NCBI GenBank assembly: GCA_021741145.1
Contig: JAIOYK010000041.1
Location: 1 to 48,702, forward strand
DNA from: Rhodospirillum sp.
GTDB taxonomy: Bacteria; Pseudomonadota; Alphaproteobacteria; Rhodospirillales; Rhodospirillaceae
DNA: 48,702 nt
Reading direction: 5' to 3'
Part shown: piece after piece, positions 39,421 to 48,702 of the stretch
Numbering within the stretch: the stretch's first letter is position 1
How the letters are laid out: each line of letters opens with the position of its first letter
Position numbers and translations under genes: made by a program
Notes under the pieces: model-generated
Databases searched by the model: none
What the model saw: the letters and a program-made list of their open reading frames with translations, nothing else
Told to the model about the DNA's origin: nothing

Positions 39421-40149
39421 TCAGGCCTCACCATCCAATTCAGGATAGTGGCGAAACAGGCCGTCCTCGTTAAACGCCAACCGTCGATCACTGACCAAAT
39501 AGGCGGCGATGTTCGGGCGCTCGGCCACTCGGGCGGCCAGGGTTACCACGGCGGGGGCTTCCGCCAACGCGCGACGCGCGGCCTTGGGGAAGGCGTATTT
39601 CAGTCCCTCCACGCATTGGAACAGGGTCAGATCGGCGTAGCCCACCCGGTCCCCCACCAGCCAATGCGAGCCCGAGGCCACCGCCACCCGTTCCAGCCAA
39701 CCCAGCAACTTGGGCAAACGAACCTCGCGAAAGACTTCGGCCCGCTTCCGGGCTTCGGGTTTCTGGTCCGCGTAATAGAGGGACGCGCCCAGGGGGTGGT
39801 GAGTATCATGAATCTCGTCCATGAAATCCCCCAGGGTGAGCTGAATCTGGTGACACCATAACCGGTCCGAAGGCTCCCGCGGCGCCAGCCCCAGGCGGTC
39901 CCCCAAATATTGAAGGATCGCCGGCGTCTGTCCGATCACCAGCGACCCATCCCGCAAAACGGGCACGGCGAAGGAAGGACGGGTCCCCGCCTCCGCCCCA
40001 AGGATCCGCGTGACCCCAGAGACACCCCCACCCTTTTCCTCGGGCAGGCGCGCGTAATCGATGTACTCCACACCCGCCTCTTCCAGGGCCAGACGCACAC
40101 ATTCGCCTCGCCCCGGCAGACCGGGCCAATAGAACAACTCATAAGTCAC
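39421..40149 (-). CDS. Glutathione S-transferase-like protein
   Basis: A 242-residue GST-fold protein. N-terminal thioredoxin-like domain begins TYELFYWPGLPGRGECVRLALEEAGVEY, then VPVLRDGSLVIGQTPAILQYLGDRLGL with the cis-Pro and Gln-Thr glutathione-binding segment; C-terminal helical domain contains LVGDRVGYADLTLFQCVEGLKY. Resembles the sigma/GST-N family. Start is the GTG at 40147-40149, giving the family N terminus and preceded by GGGGGC; the frame extends 98 codons upstream without homology. The last codons overlap a 15-bp near-direct repeat. It may detoxify electrophiles. No operon partner is evident. Confidence 0.85.
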   Translation of the reverse strand: MTYELFYWPGLPGRGECVRLALEEAGVEYIDYARLPEEKGGGVSGVTRILGAEAGTRPSFAVPVLRDGSLVIGQTPAILQYLGDRLGLAPREPSDRLWCHQIQLTLGDFMDEIHDTHHPLGASLYYADQKPEARKRAEVFREVRLPKLLGWLERVAVASGSHWLVGDRVGYADLTLFQCVEGLKYAFPKAARRALAEAPAVVTLAARVAERPNIAAYLVSDRRLAFNEDGLFRHYPELDGEA

Positions 40150-40231
40150 GGGTCGGTGCCCCCTTTCCCATTCAACGGGTCGTGGAGCATATGGGAACGA
40201 CCCGTCGCACTTTTTAGCCCAGCCTCCCCTG

Positions 40232-41383
40232 CTACCCCAAGCCCGCCGCCAAGTGGTTGTCCCAGCGGTTGACCAGGGGATCATAGCTTTTGAAAACCTC
40301 CGCTGTCTCCAGCAGACGCACCGCGCCGTCCCCTCCAGCTCCGACCAACCGGCCATCGGATAGAGTCCCCAGGGCGCAGAGATCCGGAGCCTCCCGGTGG
40401 CCCAGGTAGCGGCCATCGCGGGGATCCCACAGCAGCACCGCATTGCCCCGGGGGCAGGACAGCGCCATCACCGATCCCTCGGCGTTGACCGCCACGTCAC
40501 CGGTATAGTTCCGACAGCGCACGGTCATGTCCCGGGGCATGTCCAGCAGCATCGGCGTGCCGTCCGGACGGACCACCATGGCGAGCGGCGGATAATCCTC
40601 CGCCGGACCCTCGTACTGAAGGGCCGCGCAGAGGGAGCCATCCGGCGCCATCGCCAGGTGACGAATACCCAGTTGGTGCAGCGAGGGATCCAACCGGGTG
40701 GTCCGGCGGATCTCTCCCGTCTTGGCGTCCAGTTCCACCAGGGCCGGGGTCATGGTCGGCAGGTTGAGTTTGGTCCGCCCCATGTCCGGATGGGTCAGGA
40801 TGCCACCGATGGCGACCCAGAGAACCGAGCCGTCGGTGTTGACCAACACGTCATGGGCCCCAACGCCTCCGGCGTCCCATTCCGCGACGCGGATGGGTTG
40901 GCCGCCCGCCGTGATCTCCCACAGCCCCAAAACGGCCCGTTTCTCGTCATAGGCGTTTTCCGTGGTGACCAGACGGCCATCGGACAGGAAGTCCGCATGG
41001 CCCTGGAAATGCCGCCCGGCGGGGGGTTCCATGGTGGCCAGGACCGACCCGTCATGGGCGTCGAGCACCTCCATCCAGAAGCCTGGACGGCGGGCGACCA
41101 CCACGGCCTGGGGATGGTTTGGCCGCCAGTGGACCCCATGGGCACGACCGGGCATCACATGGCGCCACCGTTCGGCGCCGCCCCCATCAAGCGCGACGGC
41201 GGCATAGGTGTCGGGACCGGTGCGCCCGGACAGCAGGAGCATGGCCTCGTCCGGTTTCCGTGCACGGAGGAGGTCCGGTGCCCCGGCCCCGACTCCCGCC
41301 GCCAAACCACGGCGGAGGGACAGGAAGGATGTAAGAAGCGTGCCGCCCGCCAGGGTCAGCGCGGCCCGGCGGTTAATCTCCAT
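40232..41383 (-). CDS. DUF1513 beta-propeller-like exported protein
   Basis: A 383-residue protein with a twin-arginine-type signal (MEINRRAALTLAGGTLLTSFLSL) and repeated beta-strand modules such as GHADFLSDGRLVTTENAYD, GVGAHDVLVNTDGSVLWVAIGGI and GIRHLAMAPDGSLCAALQYEG. This is the DUF1513 family, a periplasmic propeller regularly encoded with imelysin and DUF1111 proteins in iron-regulated loci. The start overlaps the imelysin stop by 11 bp, so both are co-translated. Role unknown; it may bind a heme or iron complex or support the imelysin complex. Confidence 0.85.
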   Translation of the reverse strand: MEINRRAALTLAGGTLLTSFLSLRRGLAAGVGAGAPDLLRARKPDEAMLLLSGRTGPDTYAAVALDGGGAERWRHVMPGRAHGVHWRPNHPQAVVVARRPGFWMEVLDAHDGSVLATMEPPAGRHFQGHADFLSDGRLVTTENAYDEKRAVLGLWEITAGGQPIRVAEWDAGGVGAHDVLVNTDGSVLWVAIGGILTHPDMGRTKLNLPTMTPALVELDAKTGEIRRTTRLDPSLHQLGIRHLAMAPDGSLCAALQYEGPAEDYPPLAMVVRPDGTPMLLDMPRDMTVRCRNYTGDVAVNAEGSVMALSCPRGNAVLLWDPRDGRYLGHREAPDLCALGTLSDGRLVGAGGDGAVRLLETAEVFKSYDPLVNRWDNHLAAGLG

Positions 41384-42587
41384 CAAGGCTATTGAACCCC
41401 ATGACAATGTTCAGGGAAGGCGCCACGTTCAGCGCCAAACGAGCTCTTAGGGAATCCAGACGTCCGGTCACATCCTCCACTCGGAAGCGTCGGGATAGGT
41501 CGCCAACCACGGCGCTCAAGGGCGGATCAATGGCGGCCAGACGCGCTCCGATGTCCGCCAGATCAGCGCGGACCTTGGTGTCCAGCGCGGCATCGACCAT
41601 GGCCACCTTAGGGCCAAGGCCCAGCTCATAGAGCGCCGCGGAGGCCTTCAGGGTCTCCTGGGCCATCCGCAGGGATTGTCCCGTTTCGGGGGATTCGGCC
41701 AGGGTCGGACGGGGTTTCTTGAAGGATTCGCCCAGGGGGCGCTCCAGTTTCAGATCCTTCACCAGGACCAACCCCTGGTCGACGGTCGCCAGGAACAGGC
41801 TCTCCAGGGCGGCCACGTCCCCCATCGGGCCCTCCCCTTGCGCCGTGGCCGCCACCCGGTCACGCCACCCCTCGTCGGGGGCGGTCCAGGAGTCGAGCAT
41901 GTCCTTGGACATCGCCGTCAAATTGGTGTCGATGGCCTGGGCCAACTGACAGGCATAAGCCCCCCGCGCGTCGGTCCGGGCCGTTTCCGGCTTGGCGCCA
42001 TCCCGGGGATAGAGCAGGACCGTCAGGGCGGGGAGGCCCTGCACGGCGACGCTGGTGGTCGGAAACACCGCCTCGGTCAGAAGGGCCTCGTCGCGTTGGC
42101 GCAATAGGCCTTCCATCTGGCGGCCGGTGGCATTGCTCTTGTCGGGCCAGAATTCGAACCTTGCCCGGTGGTTCTGGTCCTCCACCGGACCAAACGTATA
42201 GGGCTGCAGCCGCGCCCAGGCCGCCAGCGCGTTCCCCAGGGCCTCGCGGGCCGCCGTGATCTCCGCCTCGGTCGCGCCCTTGCCCTCGGAGCACATGGCA
42301 TCAATGGTCCGGGACAGGGCGCTGGTCTGGGCCACCAGGGCCTCGTGGGCCGGGATGGTCTCGGACAGGATGGCCGTCAACTCGGGCGTCGTTTCCGCCC
42401 CCTTCGCCGAGGTCGCCCCAACCGCCGCGGCCAACAACCCCATGACCACGCTGGGGCGAAGGCGGCGACCCAAGCCCTTGCGCTTCATCCCCTCATGGTT
42501 CGAAGGCGAGGGTTTGGGTCCCAATGGGTCTTTTGGTGTTTTGGTAGGGGTCATGCTCTTTTTCTTCCAGGGCCGGAGAAAGGTCAT
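41373..42587 (-). CDS. Imelysin-family protein, variant without GxHxxE
   Basis: A 404-residue predicted periplasmic protein. The N terminus of about 33 Lys/Pro-rich residues precedes a signal-like stretch (RRLRPSVVMGLLAAAVGATSAKGAE), so the true start may be internal (42554 or 42488). The frame used starts at the ATG that overlaps the upstream stop as TGATG. Seen: NHRARFEFWPDKSN and AVQGLPALTVLLYP, the imelysin-like pattern where QGLPAL replaces the GxHxxE metal motif. Probably a structural or ligand-binding imelysin paralogue to the 44219 product. Ligand and role unclear. Confidence 0.8.
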   Translation of the reverse strand: MTFLRPWKKKSMTPTKTPKDPLGPKPSPSNHEGMKRKGLGRRLRPSVVMGLLAAAVGATSAKGAETTPELTAILSETIPAHEALVAQTSALSRTIDAMCSEGKGATEAEITAAREALGNALAAWARLQPYTFGPVEDQNHRARFEFWPDKSNATGRQMEGLLRQRDEALLTEAVFPTTSVAVQGLPALTVLLYPRDGAKPETARTDARGAYACQLAQAIDTNLTAMSKDMLDSWTAPDEGWRDRVAATAQGEGPMGDVAALESLFLATVDQGLVLVKDLKLERPLGESFKKPRPTLAESPETGQSLRMAQETLKASAALYELGLGPKVAMVDAALDTKVRADLADIGARLAAIDPPLSAVVGDLSRRFRVEDVTGRLDSLRARLALNVAPSLNIVMGFNSLDGD

Positions 42588-44113
42588 CACAGGGACTCGA
42601 CAAAGGCAACGAGGGCGGCCCGGTCCGCGGCGTCCATCCCTCGGAAGGCCTCCCGGGCGGCCTCCCCTTCGCCCCCGTGCCACAGGATGGCCTCGGGAAC
42701 GGAGCGCGCCCGTCCATCGTGGAGTAGGGAAACCTGGCCTCCCACCGTCATGGTCAGTCCCACCCCCCATAACGGAGGTGTCCGCCATTCGGATCCACTG
42801 GCCCGCCCCTCGGGCCGCCCATCGGCCAGATCTGGCCCCATGTCGTGGAGCAACAGATCCGTGAAGGGCCAGATGGTCTGCCCGGCCAGGGCCGGGTCGG
42901 GATAATCGGTCGCGGTGACATGGCGGGGGACATGGCAGGCGGGACATCCAGCCGCGGCGAACAGGGCGCCCCCGGCCAGGACACGGGGATCACCGATCGT
43001 CCGCCGGGCGGGAACGGCGACGTGGGAGGCGTATGCGACGATCAGGGCCGCCATTTGGCTGGGAATTTCCAATCCCTCGTACCGGGGATCCCCGCCATGG
43101 GGCGCGGTCCCACAATCGTGCTGGGCCGCGGTGCAATCACCGGATGGGAAGGGATAAAGGGGCGTGGACATTCCAATATCGCCATTGAAAGCGGCCTGAC
43201 TCTGGGCGTTCACCGTGGGCTCGCCCGCCTTCCAACCGAACCGCCCGAGGGTGGGCGCTCCCGTTATCGGGTCAGGGATGCGTTGGATTCGCCCGCTGAT
43301 ACCGTCGCCATCCCGGTCCTCGGGATCGGCGCGCGCCTCCAGGGCCTTGCCAGGGATGGCGTCGAGAAGGCCGAGACCGATCATGGGCGGCGCGATCCGA
43401 GGGCTGGTGAGCATCTCAGGGTCGATCGCGCCGTACCCGGGGTTGGCGATGGTGTACCGGGGCTTTCGCAGGGTGATGGTCTCTCCCCCGTCCAGGGCGA
43501 CCGCCACCGGCTCGTAGGTGACGATCGGCTTGCCTTCCGCCTTAAGACCTTGAATGGCGAATTCCTGGAGCTGAGTACCCAGGGTGGGATGGGGAACGAC
43601 TTTCAAGCGTCCCTCGGTCATGGCTGTCCGCTCCGCTTCCGTCGTCGCGGGCAGGGACAGGCGCAACAGCATGGAGACCGCGTTGGAGGCCTCGGCTTCG
43701 GGGGGATGCCCCCGGCCATTGCGCACATGACATTGGCGGCAGGAGCGGGCGTTATAGAGGGGGCCCAATCCATCCGCGGCCTTGGTGGACGAAGGGGCGG
43801 AAACCCAGGGGCGGGCGAACAGGGCGTCGCCCAGGGTAACATTCATCCGTCGGTCGCCGGTCAGGCTCGGGGTGGTCCGCAGGAAAGCATCCCGGTCGAA
43901 GGGGCCACCATGGGTGGAGGCTCCGCCGGGGCGGGCGGCGCTCGGGTCGGCAAGGAAATCCAGTCCACTGGGGACTTCCCCAGGAGCGATCGGCCCACCC
44001 CGACCCGCGCCGAGTCCGGTCAGCGCCACCAGGGCAAAGGCGACGGCCAGACCCACCCCAACGATCAGTCCCTGCCCTTTCCAGCGGCTTCCCATGGTCT
44101 CGCCATCCGTCAT
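42587..44113 (-). CDS. Di-heme DUF1111 oxidoreductase-like protein
   Basis: A 508-residue protein of the DUF1111 (di-heme oxidoreductase) family. One N-terminal membrane/signal segment (about 15-37) and two c-type heme motifs: CRQCH (125-129) and CPACH (near 389-393). Other segments PLYNARSCRQC and GTQLQEFAIQGLKAEGK resemble the family. A periplasmic or membrane-anchored electron carrier, possibly peroxidase-related, is expected. The start has two nearby ATGs (residues 1 and 7). Lies between two imelysin genes in the iron cluster and overlaps the next gene by one base, implying coupled translation. Confidence 0.9.
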   Translation of the reverse strand: MTDGETMGSRWKGQGLIVGVGLAVAFALVALTGLGAGRGGPIAPGEVPSGLDFLADPSAARPGGASTHGGPFDRDAFLRTTPSLTGDRRMNVTLGDALFARPWVSAPSSTKAADGLGPLYNARSCRQCHVRNGRGHPPEAEASNAVSMLLRLSLPATTEAERTAMTEGRLKVVPHPTLGTQLQEFAIQGLKAEGKPIVTYEPVAVALDGGETITLRKPRYTIANPGYGAIDPEMLTSPRIAPPMIGLGLLDAIPGKALEARADPEDRDGDGISGRIQRIPDPITGAPTLGRFGWKAGEPTVNAQSQAAFNGDIGMSTPLYPFPSGDCTAAQHDCGTAPHGGDPRYEGLEIPSQMAALIVAYASHVAVPARRTIGDPRVLAGGALFAAAGCPACHVPRHVTATDYPDPALAGQTIWPFTDLLLHDMGPDLADGRPEGRASGSEWRTPPLWGVGLTMTVGGQVSLLHDGRARSVPEAILWHGGEGEAAREAFRGMDAADRAALVAFVESL

Positions 44114-44218
44114 CCCAAGGCACCCAACAAGACAAAACTCACCAAACGGTAAAATTGGCGCGGGCCATCATCCCCAAGGACACCGCCCCAAGGATGGCGG
44201 CCCGCGCCGACCGGGATT

Positions 44219-45496
<1,278 letters not shown>

Positions 45497-45904
45497 ACTT
45501 CCCCTCATGCGATTCGGGTGGTCGGTGCCGGAAAGGAACCGGATGGCTCCCCTCCCTCGAATGAATGTCCGGAGAGCTTAAAGGGGCAATTAATGATAAT
45601 GCAAGTGATTTTCATTGGCTTCCCTTCTTCGGCTTCTGGACCCTGCATCCTTATTACTCCTGGAAACCCAACGGCTTCGGACCGCCCCTCCCCTTTACCC
45701 TCAACAAACGAGGGGATTTTAATCTCTAACGCCACGCATTCTCAATAGAAAACTGGTCCTTGGGAGGCCACCCTCACGGGGAGGGAGAAAAATCGATTCC
45801 CCCCTCCGATCCATTCGCGGACCCCATCCCTTGACCCCGCCCCCCGGGCCGCCTTTGATGGGGGGGGGCCGTCAGCCCCCCGTTCCTGGATTGGGAGTCG
45901 CCCC
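45497..45904. other. Divergent region between iron cluster and LysR gene
   Basis: Contains the Fur-type box (45592-45616) and putative promoter hexamers for the imelysin gene on the minus strand. Near the LysR gene a GGGGGG/CCCCCC stem lies at about 45861-45880. No small gene is supported. Confidence 0.6.
45592..45616 (-). promoter_or_regulatory. Fur-type box and promoter for the imelysin operon
   Basis: AATGATAAT (45592-45600) and ATTTTCATT (45608-45616) match at 8 of 9 inverted positions over a 7-nt centre. TGCAAGTGATTTTCA (45600-45614) also agrees at 13 of 15 with the alphaproteobacterial-type TGCAAATnATTTGCA Fur/Mur pattern. On the minus strand TTGCAT (45599-45604) and TTAAGC lie 17 nt apart, so the box covers the -35. 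Confidence 0.7.
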
Positions 45905-46840
45905 ATGTCCCTGCGCGCCCTGCGCGGTTTGGTCGCCATTGGTCGGCACGGTGGATTCGCCCGCGCCGCGGAAGCCCTGGGATTGACCCAGGCGGCCATC
46001 AGCTTGCGCGTGAAACAGTTGGAGGAGGACCTGCACGTCTCCCTGTTCGACCGGAGCCCACGCAGCCCCCAATTGACGGAAGCAGGCCTGACGGTGTTGC
46101 GCCGGGCCGAGACGATCCTTGCCCTGTACGACAATCTGGCGACCGACCTGACCGGTGATGGCCCCCTGACCGGTACCCTGGACATCGGCACCATCCAGAC
46201 CCTGCAATCGGGTCTACTGCCCCAGGTCCTGGCCGCCTACCGGACCGACCACCCCGCGGTGATCCCCCGGGTGTTCAGTGGCATGTCCGCGGAGTTGGCC
46301 TTGAAGGTGGAACAGGGAGAACTGGATGTCGCCCTCCTGACCGCCCCGCCTAGACCCCCCTCGGATCGCCTGCGCTTTATCGAACTGTTCCGGGAGCCCT
46401 TCTATGTCCTGGCCCCCCTGGCCGACACGGGCAAGAAAGACGTGGAATTGCTGTCCAGCCGTCCCCTCATCCGCATGGACAAGACCGCCTGGGCAGGCCG
46501 GTTGATCGATCAAAGCCTGCGGAACCGGGACCTCTTCCCCCGGGAAACGATGCTGCTGAACACCCTGACCGGGACCCGGGAAATGGTGGCCAGCGGCCTG
46601 GGCGTGGCCATCGTGCCCTTGAATGCCCAACGCAAGGCGGAAACGGCGGGACAGTGCTGGATCACCCCCTTTGGCGATCCCCCCCTGACCCGGGGCCTGG
46701 GCATGCTCGAACGTGTCGACCACCCCCGCCGCCGCCTGACCGCGACACTGCTGGCGTTCATGCGCGACCGCATCGCCCGGGAGGAGGATCCCATGCCCGC
46801 CTCCCCCGGCCTGCCCCCGGACTGGACAGAACCACGGTAA
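45905..46840 (+). CDS. LysR-family regulator
   Basis: A 311-residue LysR-type regulator. N-terminal helix-turn-helix: LRALRGLVAIGRHGGFARAAEALGLTQAAISLRVKQLEEDLHVSLFDRSPRSPQLTEAGL. Effector domain (about 90-295) with TLDIGTIQTLQSGLLPQVLAAY and ASGLGVAIVPLNAQ. The C-terminal 20 residues (PMPASPGLPPDWTEPR) are Pro-rich. It is divergent from the iron operon but separated by 408 bp; also 51 bp before the helical-repeat gene and upstream of fpr. A link to redox control of fpr (as for FinR-like LysR) is possible but speculative. Confidence 0.88.
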   Translation: MSLRALRGLVAIGRHGGFARAAEALGLTQAAISLRVKQLEEDLHVSLFDRSPRSPQLTEAGLTVLRRAETILALYDNLATDLTGDGPLTGTLDIGTIQTLQSGLLPQVLAAYRTDHPAVIPRVFSGMSAELALKVEQGELDVALLTAPPRPPSDRLRFIELFREPFYVLAPLADTGKKDVELLSSRPLIRMDKTAWAGRLIDQSLRNRDLFPRETMLLNTLTGTREMVASGLGVAIVPLNAQRKAETAGQCWITPFGDPPLTRGLGMLERVDHPRRRLTATLLAFMRDRIAREEDPMPASPGLPPDWTEPR

Positions 46841-46891
46841 GCGGGCGAATATCCCCATCCGTTATCGGGACGCCGGGAGGGGAGGATCGCC

Positions 46892-47401
46892 ATGACGATG
46901 ATGGACGCCGACGATTGGGCGAACCGCCGCTATTACGGCGGTGACTTGCCCGCGGAAGCCGAGCGGGAAATCCATCTGGCCGGACTGGCCTGGGAGGACC
47001 CCGACGCCGTTGATGCCCACCTCGCCGAGGCCACGGCCTTGGCGCCCGGCCACCTCGCCGTGCACCTGGCCCATTACAAATCCCTGTTCTATCGCCATCG
47101 CCACCTGGACGCCGCCCCCCACGCCCTGGCCGTCTTCGCGATCAAGGGCCGCGAGTTGGGTCTCTGCCAGGACTGGCGGCTGGTGGAGCCAACCGATGCC
47201 GCCTTCGATAGTCTCGAGCCCGCGCCCCGCCTCTATGTCTTCTCCCTCGCCGCCTACGGCTATGTCCTGGTCCGTGGCGGCGCGGTCGAGGAGGGCCGCG
47301 TCGCCCTGACCCAGGCCGCCAAATTGGACTTCTCCGGCCAGACCGGGGCACAGGCCGTCCTCGACATGCTCGAGCGGGGGCAAGAGGACGAAGACGATTG
47401 A
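46892..47401 (+). CDS. Small helical-repeat (TPR-like) protein
   Basis: A 169-residue acidic protein without signal peptide or membrane segment. Helical segments LPAEAEREIHLAGLAWEDPDAVDAHLAEATALAPGHLAVHLAHYKSLFYRHRHLDAAPHALAVFAIKGREL and AAYGYVLVRGGAVEEGRVALTQAAKLD look like paired tetratricopeptide-type helices. Start has GGGGAGGA upstream; a second ATG lies two codons later. It follows the LysR gene by 51 bp. I do not recognise a named family. Probably a cytoplasmic protein-binding scaffold. Confidence 0.65.
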   Translation: MTMMDADDWANRRYYGGDLPAEAEREIHLAGLAWEDPDAVDAHLAEATALAPGHLAVHLAHYKSLFYRHRHLDAAPHALAVFAIKGRELGLCQDWRLVEPTDAAFDSLEPAPRLYVFSLAAYGYVLVRGGAVEEGRVALTQAAKLDFSGQTGAQAVLDMLERGQEDEDD

Positions 47402-47437
47402 CTCCTCGCGAACCCTATGACTCCTAGGGAACCCTAT
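47400..47437. repeat. Tandem 19-bp repeat before a T-run
   Basis: GACTCCTCGCGAACCCTAT and GACTCCTAGGGAACCCTAT lie directly next to each other (17 of 19 identical) and begin in the last base of the helical-repeat gene. They are followed by seven T (47436-47442). The second unit can form a short stem TAGGG-AA-CCCTA, a possible weak terminator. Confidence 0.7.
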
Positions 47438-47795
47438 TTTTTTAGAAGCCATTCTCGCGACAGCCCGGAATCTGGGAGATCCGCGTTTTTCTCATGGGTT
47501 TGGTTCTTGGATTCGCTTTGCATCCGCGCCATGTTTCGTTTATAGCCGACCAACCCGCTGGGGGTATTTTGGTGTTCGGGGCCAGGGGCCGGCGTCTGGA
47601 CACTCCCACTTCGGTGGTCCAAGGGCGATCCGCTTTCCCTTCCCCGTTCATGGAGGCCAGGGCGCGGGATCGAAGCCGGGACCGTTGTCTGACACGCCAC
47701 TATCCGGCGACATCCGGAGTCTGGGGCACCCTTCGCGGGTGCGCCAAGGCCTCTGGAATCCTGGAGGAAAGGTGGAAGGGGTTTCAAGGAACACC
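47438..47795. other. Gene-free region before fpr
   Basis: No gene is supported between the tandem repeat and the fpr start. The segment should hold the fpr promoter; I see no clear promoter pair. The reverse-strand frame here (about 117 residues) has no family motif. Confidence 0.55.
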
Positions 47796-48569
47796 ATGAG
47801 CAATTTGTTGAAGGAAACCGTGACCGACGTCCATCACTGGACGGACACGCTGTTCAGCTTCAAGACAACCCGGAACCAGGGGTTCCGTTTCGACAACGGC
47901 CAATTCACCATGGTCGGCCTGGAAGTGGAGGGACGCCCCCTGTTGCGCGCCTATTCCATCGTCAGCGCCAACCACGAGGAGAACCTGGAGTTCTTCTCCA
48001 TCAAGGTCCCCAATGGCCCGCTGACCTCCCGTCTGCAGCACATCCAGGTCGGTGATGAAGTCCTGATCAGCAAGAAACCCACGGGCACGCTGGTGGTGGA
48101 CAACCTGCTGCCGGGCAAGGTGCTCTGGCTGCTGGGCACGGGCACGGGGCTCGCGCCCTTCATGTCGATCATCAAGGACCCCGAGGTCTACGAGCGCTAC
48201 GAGAAGGTCGTGCTGATGCACGGGTGTCGCTTCGTCGCCGAATTGGCCTATGTGGACGAGATCACCAAACATCTGCCCGACAACGAGTATTTCGGTGAGA
48301 TGGTGGCCGACAAGCTGCTCTATTATCCGACCGTGACCCGGGAACCCTTCCGCAACCAGGGCCGCATCACCACCCTGATCGAGACCGGCAAGGTCAGCGC
48401 CGACCTGGGTCTGCCGCCCTTCTCCGCCGAAAACGACCGGGTGATGCTCTGCGGCAGCCCGGCCATGCTCGACGACATGACCAATTGGCTGGAAGACCAC
48501 GGCTTCGATGAAGGCAGCAACAACGCGCCCGGCCACTACGTGATCGAAAAAGCCTTCGTGGAGAAGTAG
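47796..48569 (+). CDS. fpr: Ferredoxin/flavodoxin-NADP reductase (FPR)
   Basis: A 257-residue FAD enzyme moving electrons between NADPH and ferredoxin or flavodoxin. FAD-binding barrel with LLRAYSIVSANHEE (Arg-x-Tyr-Ser), SIKVPNGPLTSRL, then NADP domain with LLGTGTGLAPFMSII and VMLCGSPAML. C terminus KAFVEK is the bacterial subclass-A type. Start set at MSNLLKETVTDVHHW with AAGGA 6 nt upstream; the frame extends 37 residues further without family match. Supplies reductant for Fe-S repair, nitrogen metabolism or oxidative stress responses. Located beside LysR and a helical-repeat protein. Confidence 0.94.
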   Translation: MSNLLKETVTDVHHWTDTLFSFKTTRNQGFRFDNGQFTMVGLEVEGRPLLRAYSIVSANHEENLEFFSIKVPNGPLTSRLQHIQVGDEVLISKKPTGTLVVDNLLPGKVLWLLGTGTGLAPFMSIIKDPEVYERYEKVVLMHGCRFVAELAYVDEITKHLPDNEYFGEMVADKLLYYPTVTREPFRNQGRITTLIETGKVSADLGLPPFSAENDRVMLCGSPAMLDDMTNWLEDHGFDEGSNNAPGHYVIEKAFVEK

Positions 48570-48594
48570 GACCCACTTGTAATGCCTATAATAC

Positions 48595-48626
48595 CAAGGG
48601 GCTTGGGTTGAAACCCAAGCCCCTTG
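48595..48626. repeat. Dispersed palindrome, copy C (15-bp perfect arms)
   Basis: CAAGGGGCTTGGGTT and AACCCAAGCCCCTTG pair perfectly around GA and are followed by TATCGCG. Same design as 9740-9777. The stem has T-A where copy A has A-T, with pairing kept. It lies 25 bp after the fpr stop. Confidence 0.85.
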
Positions 48627-48663
48627 TATCGCGTTCAACCGCCACGCGGGCTTTACGCGCCAT

Positions 48664-48702
48664 TAGAGTATTCCGAGATCAAGTTGGGCCGCTTCGCGGA
48701 CC
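48664..48702. repeat. Dispersed palindromic element, copy B2 (cut by window end)
   Basis: TAGAGTATTCCGAGATCAAG and following bases to TTGGGCC match the reverse complement of the right arm of the 36561-36622 element at 24 of 27 positions. The remaining part (GCTTCGCGGACC) begins the loop and far arm. It follows copy C by 37 bp. Confidence 0.75.

Noticed and set aside
42845-44152. 435-residue plus-strand frame opposite the di-heme gene
   Set aside because: Antisense to a gene with two CxxCH motifs; no domain.
45861-45880. G-run/C-run hairpin before the LysR gene as a riboswitch
   Set aside because: A simple homopolymer stem without conserved aptamer features.
48587-48592. TATAAT near palindrome C as a promoter
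   Set aside because: No -35 at suitable distance and no downstream gene before the window ends.

Overview
The window is high-GC, gene-dense DNA in tightly packed operons. TRAP and tripartite tricarboxylate transporters, FadR-type and LysR regulators, Tat and Sec exported binding proteins and an Fpr-type ferredoxin/flavodoxin-NADP reductase suggest a proteobacterium, most likely an alphaproteobacterium of the Rhodospirillales kind. That placement is inferred from gene content; there is no rRNA or other marker. I see no tRNA, rRNA, CRISPR array, plasmid origin or prophage. Almost all very long reading frames opposite the genes are high-GC shadows.

Layout. (1) 63-9285, minus strand: a carbohydrate/polyol operon with a Tat-exported binding protein, two permeases, an ATPase, a transglutaminase-like protein, an FGGY kinase, a VOC protein, a class II aldolase and a CbbY-like phosphatase. 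An intrinsic terminator lies inside it at 1738-1776. (2) 10072-15996: a TRAP transporter with an enoyl-CoA hydratase and a class III CoA-transferase, divergent from a LysR gene with a dyad between them. (3) 16358-17701: an isolated IS1595-like transposase and a SnoaL-like gene. (4) 17933-25093: malonate use, with TRAP transporter, malonyl-CoA decarboxylase and malonyl-CoA synthetase, divergent from a GntR regulator; FadR-type operators lie between them. An isocitrate-lyase/PEP-mutase family gene follows. (5) 26046-31835, minus strand: SCO, two NosL-like proteins, an integral membrane protein with an HHCPFC motif, a LolCDE/MacB-type ABC transporter, a small anchored protein and a DUF2946-like protein, behind one promoter with an embedded dyad. 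No nosZ is present. This is my best candidate for a poorly described system, probably copper (or iron/thiol) handling in the envelope. (6) 31998-38778: a TctDE-like two-component system with an orphan binding protein, divergent from tctCBA. The intergenic region has four GTCA repeats spaced exactly 11 bp. The kinase has five tandem 9-residue units in its ATP lid. (7) 38856-39420: decayed DNA with an IS5-type transposase tail. (8) 39421-45496: a GST-like protein, then a Fur-type-controlled iron set (imelysin, di-heme DUF1111 protein, second imelysin, DUF1513 protein). (9) 45905-48569: a LysR regulator, a small helical-repeat protein and fpr.

Two families of dispersed palindromes are present. 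One pair (9740-9777 and 48595-48626) shows a compensatory base-pair change. Another pair (36561-36622 and 48664-48702) shares 24 of 27 positions. Most sit at operon ends. Two perfect in-frame tandem duplications (33272-33392 and 30613-30648) suggest slippage-driven protein variation.

Starts were adjusted by signal peptides, domain starts, ribosome-binding sites and 4-bp overlaps. All functional calls come from motif reading, not from database searches.
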